DNA from: a virus
Direction: 5' to 3' (one strand)
Virus record (IMG/VR): IMGVR_UViG_3300013014_000078
Span: 1 to 33,938 of that record
Length of the DNA stretch: 33,938 bases
Part shown: piece after piece, positions 15,058 to 21,877 of the stretch
Layout: each line of letters opens with the position of its first letter
Numbering within the stretch: the stretch's first letter is position 1
Translations under genes and position numbers: made by a program
The notes under the pieces: model-generated
What the model saw: the letters and a program-made list of their open reading frames with translations, nothing else
Databases searched by the model: none
Told to the model about the DNA's origin: nothing

Positions 15058-15233
15058 TGGATAGAATCGTGTGGCGTTGCGACATATCAGACGACATGAT
15101 AAAACATTTAAACGATGAGGAACGCAAAACATTTCTTAATCGTCTTAGCGATACAGTAAATCAACTCGGTCAACAATACAAAGTCGGCAGAGAATATGAG
15201 AACGGCAAACTAAAGGAGAACAATCATGGCTAA
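15057..15233 (+). CDS. Small hypothetical protein
   Basis: 58 residues starting MDRIVWRCDISDDMIKHLND and ending KLKENNHG. The ATG shares a base with the preceding stop, and the end overlaps the next gene by eight bases. It is charged and helical with no membrane segment. DMIKHLNDEERKTFLNRL could form a short helical hairpin. It contains ATTTAAAC (15106), one base off the iterated motif. No family is recognised; support is the overlap pattern and AAAGGA upstream. Confidence 0.6.
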   Translation: MDRIVWRCDISDDMIKHLNDEERKTFLNRLSDTVNQLGQQYKVGREYENGKLKENNHG

Positions 15234-15588
15234 AGGTGTAGTGCTATACACAGATGGAACATACGAGGAGAAGGTGTTTAAACAACTCTCCGACATGCAA
15301 GCAGCAGTGGTTGGACTCATCGAACCCATCGGGATGCATGACTTCTATGGTGCAGGAGTGTGCCAAGGTTATGTAAACGAGGAGGGATTACTCAAACAAC
15401 TACCACTTAATTCGGTAGCGAGCGCCCTATCTTTTATGTTCGGCAACTCTCCTACTATTGTGGGTAACATGATTGTGTTGGGCTTAGCCGATAGTCATGG
15501 CAATGACACTGACATACCTCAAGACATCTTGACTTTCATCAGTCGAGTGTGTGGTAACCGTGCAAAACTAGAGGCTGAGTATGTTTAA
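15226..15588 (+). CDS. DUF3846-like protein
   Basis: 120 residues with AAAGGAG nine bases before the ATG. The pattern of a short N-terminal strand (GVVLYTDGTYEEK), VNEEGLLKQLPLNSVAS in the middle and IVGNMIVLGLADSHGN near the end is that of DUF3846 proteins, common in phages and plasmids of actinobacteria and of unknown function. Length is usual for the family. VFKQLSD near the start contains GTTTAAAC (15276). The last eight bases overlap the transglycosylase gene. Confidence 0.7.
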   Translation: MAKGVVLYTDGTYEEKVFKQLSDMQAAVVGLIEPIGMHDFYGAGVCQGYVNEEGLLKQLPLNSVASALSFMFGNSPTIVGNMIVLGLADSHGNDTDIPQDILTFISRVCGNRAKLEAEYV

Positions 15589-16015
15589 ACGCATCCACCC
15601 GCATGCACGATTATGGATTGCAACGGTAGTTATACTTGGAATCTTTCTTGTGTTTAATCCACGAGTGCAGATAACTTCTCATGCTCCAAAGGGTCATGTC
15701 ATTGCTTATTATCATAATGATTACCAACGCTTTGCCGTTGATGAACTTGTAAAGCGTGACAACCTTGAACAGTATCCATGTCTTTATGAATTGTGGATGC
15801 GTGAATCAAACTGGCGACCCAAAGCAAAGAACAAAGAGTCTAGTGCCATGGGAATACCACAGTTACTTGATAGCACATGGAAAAACATAGGGCATAAGCC
15901 AACATGGGATGGATACAAACAGGTTTTGGCTGGGCTTGATTACCTCGACCACCGCTATGGCAAGAAGGGTGTGTGCCGAGCATACGCTCATCACCTTGCC
16001 AAGGGGTGGTATTAA
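15581..16015 (+). CDS. Membrane-anchored lytic transglycosylase (SLT-like)
   Basis: 144 residues. Residues about 11-26 (LWIATVVILGIFLVF) are a signal anchor; the rest would face the wall. The SLT-type core shows CLYELWMRESNWRP with the catalytic Glu (about 75), then SSAMGIPQLLDSTWKNIG, the usual glycan-binding segment, and a terminal AYAHHLAKGWY helix. It would cleave peptidoglycan without hydrolysis. It is shorter than bacterial enzymes and coded away from the lysis cassette, which suggests a role other than release, such as wall remodelling early in infection. The start codon lies inside ATGTTTAAAC, so the iterated motif (15583-15590) overlaps the start. GAGG lies upstream. Confidence 0.85.
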   Translation: MFKRIHPHARLWIATVVILGIFLVFNPRVQITSHAPKGHVIAYYHNDYQRFAVDELVKRDNLEQYPCLYELWMRESNWRPKAKNKESSAMGIPQLLDSTWKNIGHKPTWDGYKQVLAGLDYLDHRYGKKGVCRAYAHHLAKGWY

Positions 16016-16016
16016 A

Positions 16017-16361
16017 ATGGAAATCAAACATCATCGTGTCATGGAAAAGCGAGAGGTTCGCAACCGAGGCAAGGATAACCTAGCGTTTAAACTGCGGTGG
16101 AATCCTGAACTTACTGCTAAGGCTGCATGTAAAGGGTTAGATGTTGAATTGTTTTACCCTGACAAGGACATCTTTACCCCTGAGGAGGAGAAACTATTTG
16201 CTCGTATGTGTAGTGATTGCCCAGTCATGGAGATGTGTCTTGAGTGGGGTTTAGTCCACGAACGCAGTGGTATTTGGGGTGGCTCTACCCCATTTCGTAG
16301 GCAAGCAGCACGCCGAGCCTTGAACTTACAGGTCAGCGACCCACGAGGGATAGCAATGTGA
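16017..16361 (+). CDS. WhiB-like iron-sulphur transcription regulator
   Basis: 114 residues from ATG 16017, one base after the preceding stop. Four Cys in WhiB arrangement: C38 (AACKG), then C65, C68 and C74 in CSDCPVMEMC, followed by the GIWGG turn (85-89) and a basic C-terminus (RRQAARRAL). These proteins hold a 4Fe-4S cluster and, in actinobacteria, bind region 4 of the main sigma factor; several actinophages carry one to redirect host transcription. This is the best host-range clue in the window. FKLRW before C38 is encoded over GTTTAAAC (16085). With the sigma-like gene at 17149-17799 it makes a second possible transcription switch. Confidence 0.92.
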   Translation: MEIKHHRVMEKREVRNRGKDNLAFKLRWNPELTAKAACKGLDVELFYPDKDIFTPEEEKLFARMCSDCPVMEMCLEWGLVHERSGIWGGSTPFRRQAARRALNLQVSDPRGIAM

Positions 16362-16375
16362 TACAGTTTAGTCAT

Positions 16376-16418
16376 TGGGCATCTCCTATGTGAAGGGGAA
16401 GCACGCAGTAGGTGCCCA
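16376..16418 (+). other. Imperfect hairpin preceding a terminator
   Basis: TGGGCA (about 16377) pairs with TGCCCA (about 16413), and inside it CCTA pairs with TAGG after a three-base bulge; the apical loop is about 20 bases. It stands alone between the WhiB-like stop and the terminator, so it is either a 3' UTR element or part of a small RNA. Confidence 0.4.
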
Positions 16419-16423
16419 TACAA

Positions 16424-16457
16424 AAGCCCCGCAGGGTTCCAGTCCTTTGCGGGGCTT
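16424..16457. terminator. Bidirectional terminator between convergent genes
   Basis: AAGCCCCGCA (16424-16433) pairs with TGCGGGGCTT (16448-16457) around a 14-base loop. U-rich sequence follows in both directions (TTCTGTATTTT on plus, TTTTG on minus). It separates the WhiB-like gene from the convergent kinase gene. Confidence 0.85.
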
Positions 16458-16464
16458 CTGTATT

Positions 16465-16998
16465 TTACAAACCTAATTCTTTAGCAAGCATGAACACTTC
16501 ATCAGATAAATCATTTATGGTTCCATCGTTATAGATGACATGTTTAAACATGAACATGTCCATTGCATGCTCGCTCTTGTGTCCATTAACTGGTGCGTGA
16601 TTGTGTCTATTGATGCGCCACACATCACCACTTCTTTGCTGAATTGCTTGGGCTTCATTAGGAAAACGCACATCAGAAAAGACTACTCGTTCGTATTCTT
16701 CTGCTCGTTTAAACGCTTGGTCAATCCAAAATGTTTCACCAAAAAGACTGCGACCTACCTCAGTGCCAAACACTTGAAGCAATCGCCTTACCTCAGGGTT
16801 AGCCTTGGCAACATCCCATCCATACTCATCAACTAAATCAGCAATACGATTGTTGCCTTCAACCAGTGGGTTCAATGTGTAAATTGCATCTCGCATGGGT
16901 AATGCAAATGAGATGCGCTTGAATCCATAGTTTAAACACAACAACTCAGCAACTGTATCTTTACCCGACTGTGCGTATCCACTTAATCCAATAATCAT
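16465..16998 (-). CDS. Deoxynucleoside monophosphate kinase-like protein
   Basis: 177 residues. GLSGYAQSGKDTVAELL carries a P-loop (GYAQSGKDT, 7-15). The rest, with LLQVFGTEVGR, FWIDQAF and VVFSDVRFPNEAQAI, matches phage dNMP kinases related to T4 gp1, which phosphorylate deoxynucleotides for replication. Length is typical. It is the last gene of the leftward replication block and starts within the stop of the upstream small membrane gene (ATGA). Three GTTTAAAC sites lie inside (16542, 16707, 16930). Confidence 0.88.
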   Translation of the reverse strand: MIIGLSGYAQSGKDTVAELLCLNYGFKRISFALPMRDAIYTLNPLVEGNNRIADLVDEYGWDVAKANPEVRRLLQVFGTEVGRSLFGETFWIDQAFKRAEEYERVVFSDVRFPNEAQAIQQRSGDVWRINRHNHAPVNGHKSEHAMDMFMFKHVIYNDGTINDLSDEVFMLAKELGL

Positions 16999-17156
16999 TT
17001 GTCTATGTATCCAATCTGTTTGCGTTTAAACCAAGCAATCTTATCTCCTGCTAGGTAAATGTAATAACCAATCTCTACTATCAATAGCCCAACACCTATC
17101 AATGGTAATCCTATCCAATGCCATGGCTTCATGCGTTGGTATCGTGGTCTAATCAT
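16995..17156 (-). CDS. Small single-pass membrane protein
   Basis: 53 residues from ATG 17156 (MIRPRYQRMKPWHWIGL), chosen because AGGA lies about nine bases upstream and the start overlaps the preceding stop by eight bases; a longer frame would overlap that gene by 56 bases. One membrane segment (WIGLPLIGVGLLIVEIGYYI), with basic residues before it and a basic tail. Function unknown. GTTTAAAC at 17024 encodes FK in the tail. Confidence 0.6.
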   Translation of the reverse strand: MIRPRYQRMKPWHWIGLPLIGVGLLIVEIGYYIYLAGDKIAWFKRKQIGYIDK

Positions 17157-17799
17157 TGTCGGGTTTCCTGTATCTACGATTGTTCCATTGAGGTTGCTCC
17201 CCACCTAACCTGTCTTGCAACTTAGTAAGTGCACGAGACACACGCTTACGCAATGCTTCCTCACTTGCACTGTATTCAACTGCAAGAACATCGAAGTCTG
17301 TGCCACCACCGTCAAACCTACGCCGCAACAACTCCTTGTCTTGGTCGTTTAAACGGGCAAGCGAGCCGCTAACATCTGACAACATTGCTTCTCTGTTCAT
17401 ACCCTCATTAGGTTTACTTGTCTTACTAATAAACTCTGCATCTGCTGGTGTGCCTGATTGAACCCACTGCTCATAGTTCCATACATCACGCAACAACTCT
17501 TGAAGTATCTCGTGTGTATAATAGAACGCATCGGCTGGTCTTGACTTAGATTTATAGGCACGCTCTTTGGCTGCAAACTTTTGTGACTCATTGTTAAATG
17601 TTCGGCGCAGTTTAAACACTAAAGAATCCTGCCCTTCCCACTCCTCAATCTTATGCCAGTGTTCTGCTGCCCATAGATTTAAGTGTTGGAACACATCGTC
17701 AGCAGTCACGAGGTTACGATGAATACGCACACATCTTGTTGCACTGTAGCGTGCCACCTTGTATACGGTTTCCCATAACAATTCGTTATTGTTGTCCAT
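17149..17799 (-). CDS. Sigma-70-family (ECF-like) sigma factor
   Basis: 216 residues. An N-terminal region-2-like segment (NLVTADDVFQHLNLWAAEHW, about 30-49) and a C-terminal region-4-like helix-turn-helix (LARLNDQDKELLRRRF, then LAVEYSASEEALRKRVSRAL, about 147-195) are separated by a longer linker than in ordinary ECF factors. It would bind host core RNA polymerase and recognise phage promoters, although it could be a sigma-like regulator rather than an active factor. It overlaps the upstream nuclease gene by 14 bases. GTTTAAAC sites at 17347 and 17610 lie inside, the first encoding RLN in the region-4 domain. Confidence 0.75.
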   Translation of the reverse strand: MDNNNELLWETVYKVARYSATRCVRIHRNLVTADDVFQHLNLWAAEHWHKIEEWEGQDSLVFKLRRTFNNESQKFAAKERAYKSKSRPADAFYYTHEILQELLRDVWNYEQWVQSGTPADAEFISKTSKPNEGMNREAMLSDVSGSLARLNDQDKELLRRRFDGGGTDFDVLAVEYSASEEALRKRVSRALTKLQDRLGGEQPQWNNRRYRKPDND

Positions 17800-18181
17800 G
17801 TTTAAGTTCTTTCATTGTTGTTAGTAAATCCTCAATAGTAATTAGATAACCTTTGCTCCAGTTCGGTGGTATCTCGCAAGTAATCTCTTTGCCAAACTCC
17901 CTGATTGCATAGTGCACATGGTCTGTCGGCACTATTACAACACCACGCTCAAGAACAAACGCCCAATACTCAGCAGTAGTAACCATCAAACCCGATGGCT
18001 CCCATGATTTACTCTTGTTAAACCAACACTCAACTTCAATGTAAATGTTATTAGTAGCCCACCATTTACGGTCACGCTTGACTTCAACAGTCTTGCCTTC
18101 CGTTAATAAAGCCTCAACTAACAGTTCACCTTTGCGACCGTAGCCAAAGTCTAAATCAAATGATGAGTTCTTTACCATCAT
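17786..18181 (-). CDS. PD-(D/E)XK nuclease-like protein
   Basis: 131 residues. FDLDFGYGRKGELLVEALL and then TVEVKRDRKWWATNNIYIEVE give the acidic helix, the E-x-K active-site strand (VEVKRD) and a following NIYIEVE strand, as in small phage restriction-endonuclease-fold proteins. PSGLMVTTAEYWAFVL is typical of the same phage family. The substrate is probably branched or phage DNA. It is translated between the Toprim gene and the sigma-like gene. Its first codons lie immediately downstream of a GTTTAAAC site that contains the preceding stop codon. Confidence 0.7.
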   Translation of the reverse strand: MMVKNSSFDLDFGYGRKGELLVEALLTEGKTVEVKRDRKWWATNNIYIEVECWFNKSKSWEPSGLMVTTAEYWAFVLERGVVIVPTDHVHYAIREFGKEITCEIPPNWSKGYLITIEDLLTTMKELKHGQQ

Positions 18182-18183
18182 GT

Positions 18184-18801
18184 TTAAACGCCTGCTCGCT
18201 TCCGCAAACCGTCAGCACCTTCTAATAAATAAACATCATTAACATCTTGACCCTCAGGCATAAAGACTGGGAACACATTGTCTAGTTCTCGACTTAGATG
18301 CTTAGCCATCTCACGCCCTGCGTTGTCACCATCACATAACAACACAACCTTTGACCAGTCAGCAAGCACACGAGTATAAAAAGATTTCCAGTTATTAGCA
18401 CCAGGCAAACCAACTGCACTAAACCCTGCTTGTGTTGCTACTACTGTATCGAGTTCACCTTCACAGATAGCGAGCACATCTGAATCATTGCTTAATGCAT
18501 TGATGTTATAGATGTGAGTCGTTGCTCCTGGTCTTGATAAATACTTTGGACCACCATCACTGTTTAAACTACGGAACCGTATGTCAATTACTCCTGTTGG
18601 AGTGAGGTAAGGGATTGCCAACTTACCAACATAGGGTTCATGCCCCATCTCAGGCTCTCTTACGAAACCGAGGCGAAACATAGTCGCCGTCTGTTCTGTG
18701 ATACCTCTGCTCTGTAGATACGGCACTATTTCCTGTAGGTTTTGAGCGTAATTCTCCGTTGCTTTCTCCAGTAATTCCTTCTGCGATTTGCTTAGCCTCA
18801 T
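18184..18801 (-). CDS. DNA primase, Toprim (catalytic) half
   Basis: 205 residues. AICEGELDTV (Glu114) and LLCDGDNAGRE (Asp157, Asp159) are the Toprim metal-binding motifs of DnaG-type primases. The N-terminus (LPYLQSRGITEQTATMFRLG-like segment, about 25-46) matches the region between zinc finger and Toprim. The ATG at 18801 has a strong AAGGAG nine bases upstream, inside the coding sequence of the CHC2 gene, so this half is separately translated. The two frames share 152 bases. The stop codon TAA is part of GTTTAAAC (18182-18189). Confidence 0.88.
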   Translation of the reverse strand: MRLSKSQKELLEKATENYAQNLQEIVPYLQSRGITEQTATMFRLGFVREPEMGHEPYVGKLAIPYLTPTGVIDIRFRSLNSDGGPKYLSRPGATTHIYNINALSNDSDVLAICEGELDTVVATQAGFSAVGLPGANNWKSFYTRVLADWSKVVLLCDGDNAGREMAKHLSRELDNVFPVFMPEGQDVNDVYLLEGADGLRKRAGV

Positions 18802-19030
18802 TGAATCCCACTCCTTCTCGTTTCATTATTAGTGAATAAACATCTCCAGCCATCTCACATCCGAAGCAACGGAAACCACCATTGTCTATGTTTAAACGGG
18901 CAGACTTAACTCTATCACCGTGGAAAGCACAACGCAGTGTGAACCACCCACGCCTTCCATGCGGTATTTCAAAACCATAATGCTCAAGGACTTTAACGAT
19001 GTCATGCTTAGAGTTTTGCAAGGATGTCAC
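18650..19030 (-). CDS. DNA primase, CHC2 zinc-finger half
   Basis: 126 residues. C34-H37 and C55-C58 (CAFH, then RCFGC) form the CHC2 zinc site used by bacterial primases for template recognition, followed by the usual AGDVYSLIMKREGVGFNEA helix. After about residue 75 the sequence loses similarity to primase because the frame overlaps the start of the Toprim gene. Splitting of primase into two overlapping genes is known in several actinophages. The halves probably act as a complex. GTTTAAAC at 18890 encodes RLN within the zinc domain. Confidence 0.88.
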   Translation of the reverse strand: MTSLQNSKHDIVKVLEHYGFEIPHGRRGWFTLRCAFHGDRVKSARLNIDNGGFRCFGCEMAGDVYSLIMKREGVGFNEAKQIAEGITGESNGELRSKPTGNSAVSTEQRYHRTDGDYVSPRFRKRA

Positions 19031-19373
19031 CTAGCCTTTGCACAACATAGGCATCCTCAATTCCCTTGTTAGATGCCTTGATAATTACCAATGGCGTAGG
19101 TGTAGTCGCAAGTTTCTTAGACTTACGGTAGTTCTCTGCCTCTACATACGCCTCACGCAGCCAACCCGATAGGTCAACCTTGCCATCACGCCGTGGTGCC
19201 TTGGCTTCAATAACATAGATGTCGTTAATCGCTGGTAGAAATACATCGCCAATGTCATTGCGCCCTGCACGAGGTAGCCGTTGTGCGTTTAAACCCTGTT
19301 GCATCAACCAATCAGCAAGGTCAATCTCAAAGGCTGCACCTCTGCGTTTATTACTCGCTTGTTGCGTTGCCAT
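19008..19373 (-). CDS. Holliday junction resolvase-like PD-(D/E)XK nuclease
   Basis: 121 residues from ATG 19373 (MATQQASNKRRGAAFEIDLA), chosen for AAAGG seven bases upstream; a longer frame upstream encodes Gln repeats shared with the neighbouring gene. The motif order GAAFEIDLADWL (Glu), RAGRNDIGDVFL (Asp) and YVIEAKAP (E-x-K) is that of Hjc-like resolvases. It probably resolves replication and recombination intermediates before packaging. It overlaps the primase start by 23 bases and the glycosyltransferase end by 23 bases. Confidence 0.75.
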   Translation of the reverse strand: MATQQASNKRRGAAFEIDLADWLMQQGLNAQRLPRAGRNDIGDVFLPAINDIYVIEAKAPRRDGKVDLSGWLREAYVEAENYRKSKKLATTPTPLVIIKASNKGIEDAYVVQRLGDILAKL

Positions 19374-20082
19374 CTGTCTGCCTTTCTGCTGCTGCTGCTG
19401 CCTGCCAATACAATGCATAGTAGTTCTCATCGTAGGCAAACCGTTTCATGTGTTTAACAACTGCGCCCGTGTGTGCATACACATCAACGCCAGCCTTCTT
19501 TAAGTTACGGAAGAACACGATGTCCTCGCCAACATACTTATCTCCCAGCCCTTCCTTCTCAGCAAACACTGAGTAGTCAGGTGATACGGCACGCAACTTA
19601 GGAACAACACTGCGATGCATCAAGGTCAGACCCAAGCCAGCACAGTCAACCTTTACTACTTCATCCTTTGGTAGTGGGTGAAGGTATCTAATTTCATACT
19701 CGCTTATCTCGTGGAATAAAGCAGGCATAGGTTGCATCAATGACGACTCCATCTGCTTAGAGATAAAGTAAGTGCCACATACAACTGGTTTAGTGTTCTT
19801 ATCGGCTATCTTCCATAGCATTGCAAGCACCTCAGTGGTAAGCACAATGTCAGAGTCAACCCATAACAACCAGTCTGTCTTTACTTTGTCATACCACATG
19901 TCCATCAATGCTTGGCGTTGTCTACCAATCTGATTACCTTGCACACGGATAGCGTTGTTAATTACCATCTTATGGGTAGGTGCAGTAATCGTGGTATACA
20001 TAAGACCCTCGGCAAACTTGCCATCTACCAAACCGTTATCGCACCAACCAAGAGATAATGTTTCCTGATTACTGTTAGCCAT
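19351..20082 (-). CDS. GT-A-type glycosyltransferase
   Basis: About 243 residues from ATG 20082 (MANSNQETLSLGWCDNG), which has GGAG eight bases upstream; an earlier ATG lies inside the preceding gene. WLLWVDSDIVL carries the DxD nucleotide-sugar/metal motif (about 74-79), preceded by IGRQRQALMDMW and followed by VDCAGLGLTLMHRSV and KYVGEDIVFFRNL, typical of GT-A enzymes of the family 2-like group. It transfers a sugar from a nucleotide sugar to an unknown acceptor. Its place among replication genes suits modification of DNA bases or a host molecule rather than a virion protein, but this is inference. Confidence 0.75.
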   Translation of the reverse strand: MANSNQETLSLGWCDNGLVDGKFAEGLMYTTITAPTHKMVINNAIRVQGNQIGRQRQALMDMWYDKVKTDWLLWVDSDIVLTTEVLAMLWKIADKNTKPVVCGTYFISKQMESSLMQPMPALFHEISEYEIRYLHPLPKDEVVKVDCAGLGLTLMHRSVVPKLRAVSPDYSVFAEKEGLGDKYVGEDIVFFRNLKKAGVDVYAHTGAVVKHMKRFAYDENYYALYWQAAAAAERQTDGNATSE

Positions 20083-20374
20083 TGTGTATCTCCGCTTCAT
20101 CGAGAACTTGTAATGCGTTTTCACCCATTTGTTTAAACGAGTTTGACATGTTAGTTAACTGCTCTGCTATGTCTAGTATGCAATCTCTACCGTGGTCATC
20201 CTTAAGATGAATAGATAGTTGTGTTACATAATCTGCAAACTGCATTGCCTCTAACCATATTTGATGGGGGTCGTATACCTTCTTGGCAACTTCCTCCATC
20301 TGCTCAATTACTTGAGGCAGTTCTTCAAGCAGTGCTTCCTTCATCTCCGATGGTAGGTTCATCTTGCTTACCAT
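20075..20374 (-). CDS. Helical hypothetical protein
   Basis: About 99 residues from ATG 20374 (MVSKMNLPSEMKEALLEELP), nine bases after GGGGGAG; an ATG at 20383 is too near that site and a longer frame would overlap the previous gene by 203 bases. Acidic and almost wholly helical (LPQVIEQMEEVAKKVYDPHQ, then DIAEQLTNMSNSFKQMGENA). No family is recognised. It overlaps the upstream gene by 50 bases and the glycosyltransferase start by eight. GTTTAAAC (20131) encodes FKQ and is the last site before a 3-kb gap. Confidence 0.55.
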   Translation of the reverse strand: MVSKMNLPSEMKEALLEELPQVIEQMEEVAKKVYDPHQIWLEAMQFADYVTQLSIHLKDDHGRDCILDIAEQLTNMSNSFKQMGENALQVLDEAEIHNG

Positions 20375-20648
20375 CTTTTGCATCTCCCCCTGTGGGATTG
20401 ATAGACCCGCTTGTAATATATTCTTTGTGCTCTGCTTCGGATAGGTCTTTGAACTGACCAGTCTCTTTATTTTGCCAAACAATTGCCCTCCAACCAACGG
20501 TATATGTAAGTGTCTTAGGCTTAGCAATCATTAACTGAGCCTTGATGTCAATTAGAAGTGGTGCAGTCTGCACTGCAATTTCGTCTGTGACTTTTGATGC
20601 TTCTATTTCTCCTGCATTTTCAACTACTGTAAGTTCCCACTTACTCAT
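20325..20648 (-). CDS. Hypothetical protein of the replication block
   Basis: 107 residues from ATG 20648, with AGGAGAA seven bases upstream. The N-terminal 65 residues look like a compact alpha/beta domain (WELTVVENAGEIEASKV, then TYTVGWRAIVWQNKETG); the C-terminal 25 are Gly/Asp-rich and disordered. I recognise no family. It follows the helicase-like gene by eight bases and so is probably part of the same transcript; an accessory role in replication is only suggested by place. Confidence 0.6.
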   Translation of the reverse strand: MSKWELTVVENAGEIEASKVTDEIAVQTAPLLIDIKAQLMIAKPKTLTYTVGWRAIVWQNKETGQFKDLSEAEHKEYITSGSINPTGGDAKDGKQDEPTIGDEGSTA

Positions 20649-20656
20649 GTGTTCTC

Positions 20657-21454
20657 CTAAATTAACTGCATTGGTTCGTATGTAATTACATCGTTGATTT
20701 GCATAGATGCTGGTTCATACGACAACCACACTGGAGTGCCACCAGTTGCATCAGCAGGACCGTAACGGTTCTTAACGGCACAGACTCCCATTGTAGAAAT
20801 CTGATTATGTATAGTAAGGATTAGCGAAGGTGTCTGCGCTACCTTTCCATGCAGTGCTTTCTGTGGAGGACACGGATTGCCAGGCATACCTTCGCTGGTG
20901 TGGTGACACACAACAACGGCTGCTCCAGTTTCTCTAGCCCACCACTTGAGTTCCTTCATCAAGGTTCGCAATCCACCCCACTCATCTTGTGAGTCCATCG
21001 TTACATCCACTGCGTTATCTAAAACAATTAAACGCACATCTTCGCCCAGTCGCTCACGAGATGCAAGGACTGCATCTTCAATATCTTTAAGCGTTGGGGA
21101 TGAATCAAACTCCCACATAATATGGTCAGCAGGCTTGAGCATTTGTGCTGCCCAGTCTCTGTCTTGTTCCATCAATGGTTCAACATCTGACTGATGCTTG
21201 CCAGTTAGCAAAGCAAGTAGACGAAGGCTCATCGTATGTGAGTGTGTGTCTGCGGAAATATAAAGGGTTGGAACTTTTGCTCGAACCGCCAAGGACAGAG
21301 CAAGTGTTGACTTGCCTGCCCCTGGTGGTCCAGCAATCATGCTTACCTCGCCGTAACGGATTGCTATTTGCTGCGCTGCAAGAGATTGCCACACAACAGG
21401 AAGTGTTGCTCCCCCTTGTGATGCAGTTTTAATAGCACGGCTGAGTAGGCGCAT
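20657..21454 (-). CDS. DnaB/RecA-like replicative helicase ATPase
   Basis: 265 residues. Walker A GPPGAGKST (42-50), DTHSHTMSLRLLAL after the first strand, Walker B RLIVLDNAVD (about 141-150), then WARETGAAVVVCHHTSEG with the sensor-like His pair, all as in the RecA-fold C-terminal domain of DnaB-like helicases. The N-terminal primase-binding domain of DnaB is lacking, as in many small phage helicase genes. It would unwind DNA with the split primase. No GTTTAAAC site lies in this gene or the two upstream genes. Confidence 0.82.
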   Translation of the reverse strand: MRLLSRAIKTASQGGATLPVVWQSLAAQQIAIRYGEVSMIAGPPGAGKSTLALSLAVRAKVPTLYISADTHSHTMSLRLLALLTGKHQSDVEPLMEQDRDWAAQMLKPADHIMWEFDSSPTLKDIEDAVLASRERLGEDVRLIVLDNAVDVTMDSQDEWGGLRTLMKELKWWARETGAAVVVCHHTSEGMPGNPCPPQKALHGKVAQTPSLILTIHNQISTMGVCAVKNRYGPADATGGTPVWLSYEPASMQINDVITYEPMQLI

Positions 21455-21457
21455 GGG

Positions 21458-21877
21458 TTATGCAGGCACCTTGTTTTGGCAAGCCTGACCCTGAGGTTGT
21501 GGGCATGCATAGAAGCCCTTGTATGGGCGACCAGTTGCTTTAGCGATACCTGCTGGAACTAAACGCATTGGTCCAGCACCACATGTGCATTGTGGTTGTG
21601 GTCCACCTGCTGGCTTATAGCCTGCAACTGGAGCCTGTGATACTACCTGTGCACCTGGAAACGCTGCAGCAATAGTTGCTGCTGGTGATGATACTGGTGC
21701 TGATGGTTGTGCCATTGATTCAACTGTTGATTCTAAATCAATCAATGTAGCAAGGCGTTGTGATAGTGCATCTAACAAACCATCAAGTTCAATAGCATCG
21801 TTGGCACGAAGGTTAATCAACATGCCATCACGCTTTGTCTTGAAGTTAATCTGAATTGCTGCTTCCGTTGTGCTCAT
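21458..21877 (-). CDS. Zinc-ribbon protein of the replication block
   Basis: 139 residues. The N-terminus (AIQINFKTKRDGMLINLRAN) looks like a small beta domain followed by a helix; a Pro/Ala/Ser-rich linker spans about 58-90. The C-terminus carries CTCGAGPMRLVPAG, then GFYACPQPQGQAC, a four-Cys ribbon that resembles the topoisomerase-like or RPA-like zinc ribbons of phage DNA-binding proteins. A single-stranded DNA-binding role is plausible but unproven. The start overlaps the nuclease stop (ATGA), and the helicase follows three bases after its end. Confidence 0.7.
   Translation of the reverse strand: MSTTEAAIQINFKTKRDGMLINLRANDAIELDGLLDALSQRLATLIDLESTVESMAQPSAPVSSPAATIAAAFPGAQVVSQAPVAGYKPAGGPQPQCTCGAGPMRLVPAGIAKATGRPYKGFYACPQPQGQACQNKVPA

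Noticed and set aside
16376-16457. Possible tRNA or tmRNA-like gene (GGTTCCAGTCC looked like a T-arm)
   Set aside because: The T-stem fails beyond four pairs, the loop lacks a purine at the required place, and the flanking arms pair with each other as an ordinary terminator.
19380-19420. CTG/CAG triplet run as a microsatellite or a gene start
   Set aside because: It is coding: it gives an Ala-run near the glycosyltransferase C-terminus; the resolvase-like start is placed after it by its ribosome site.
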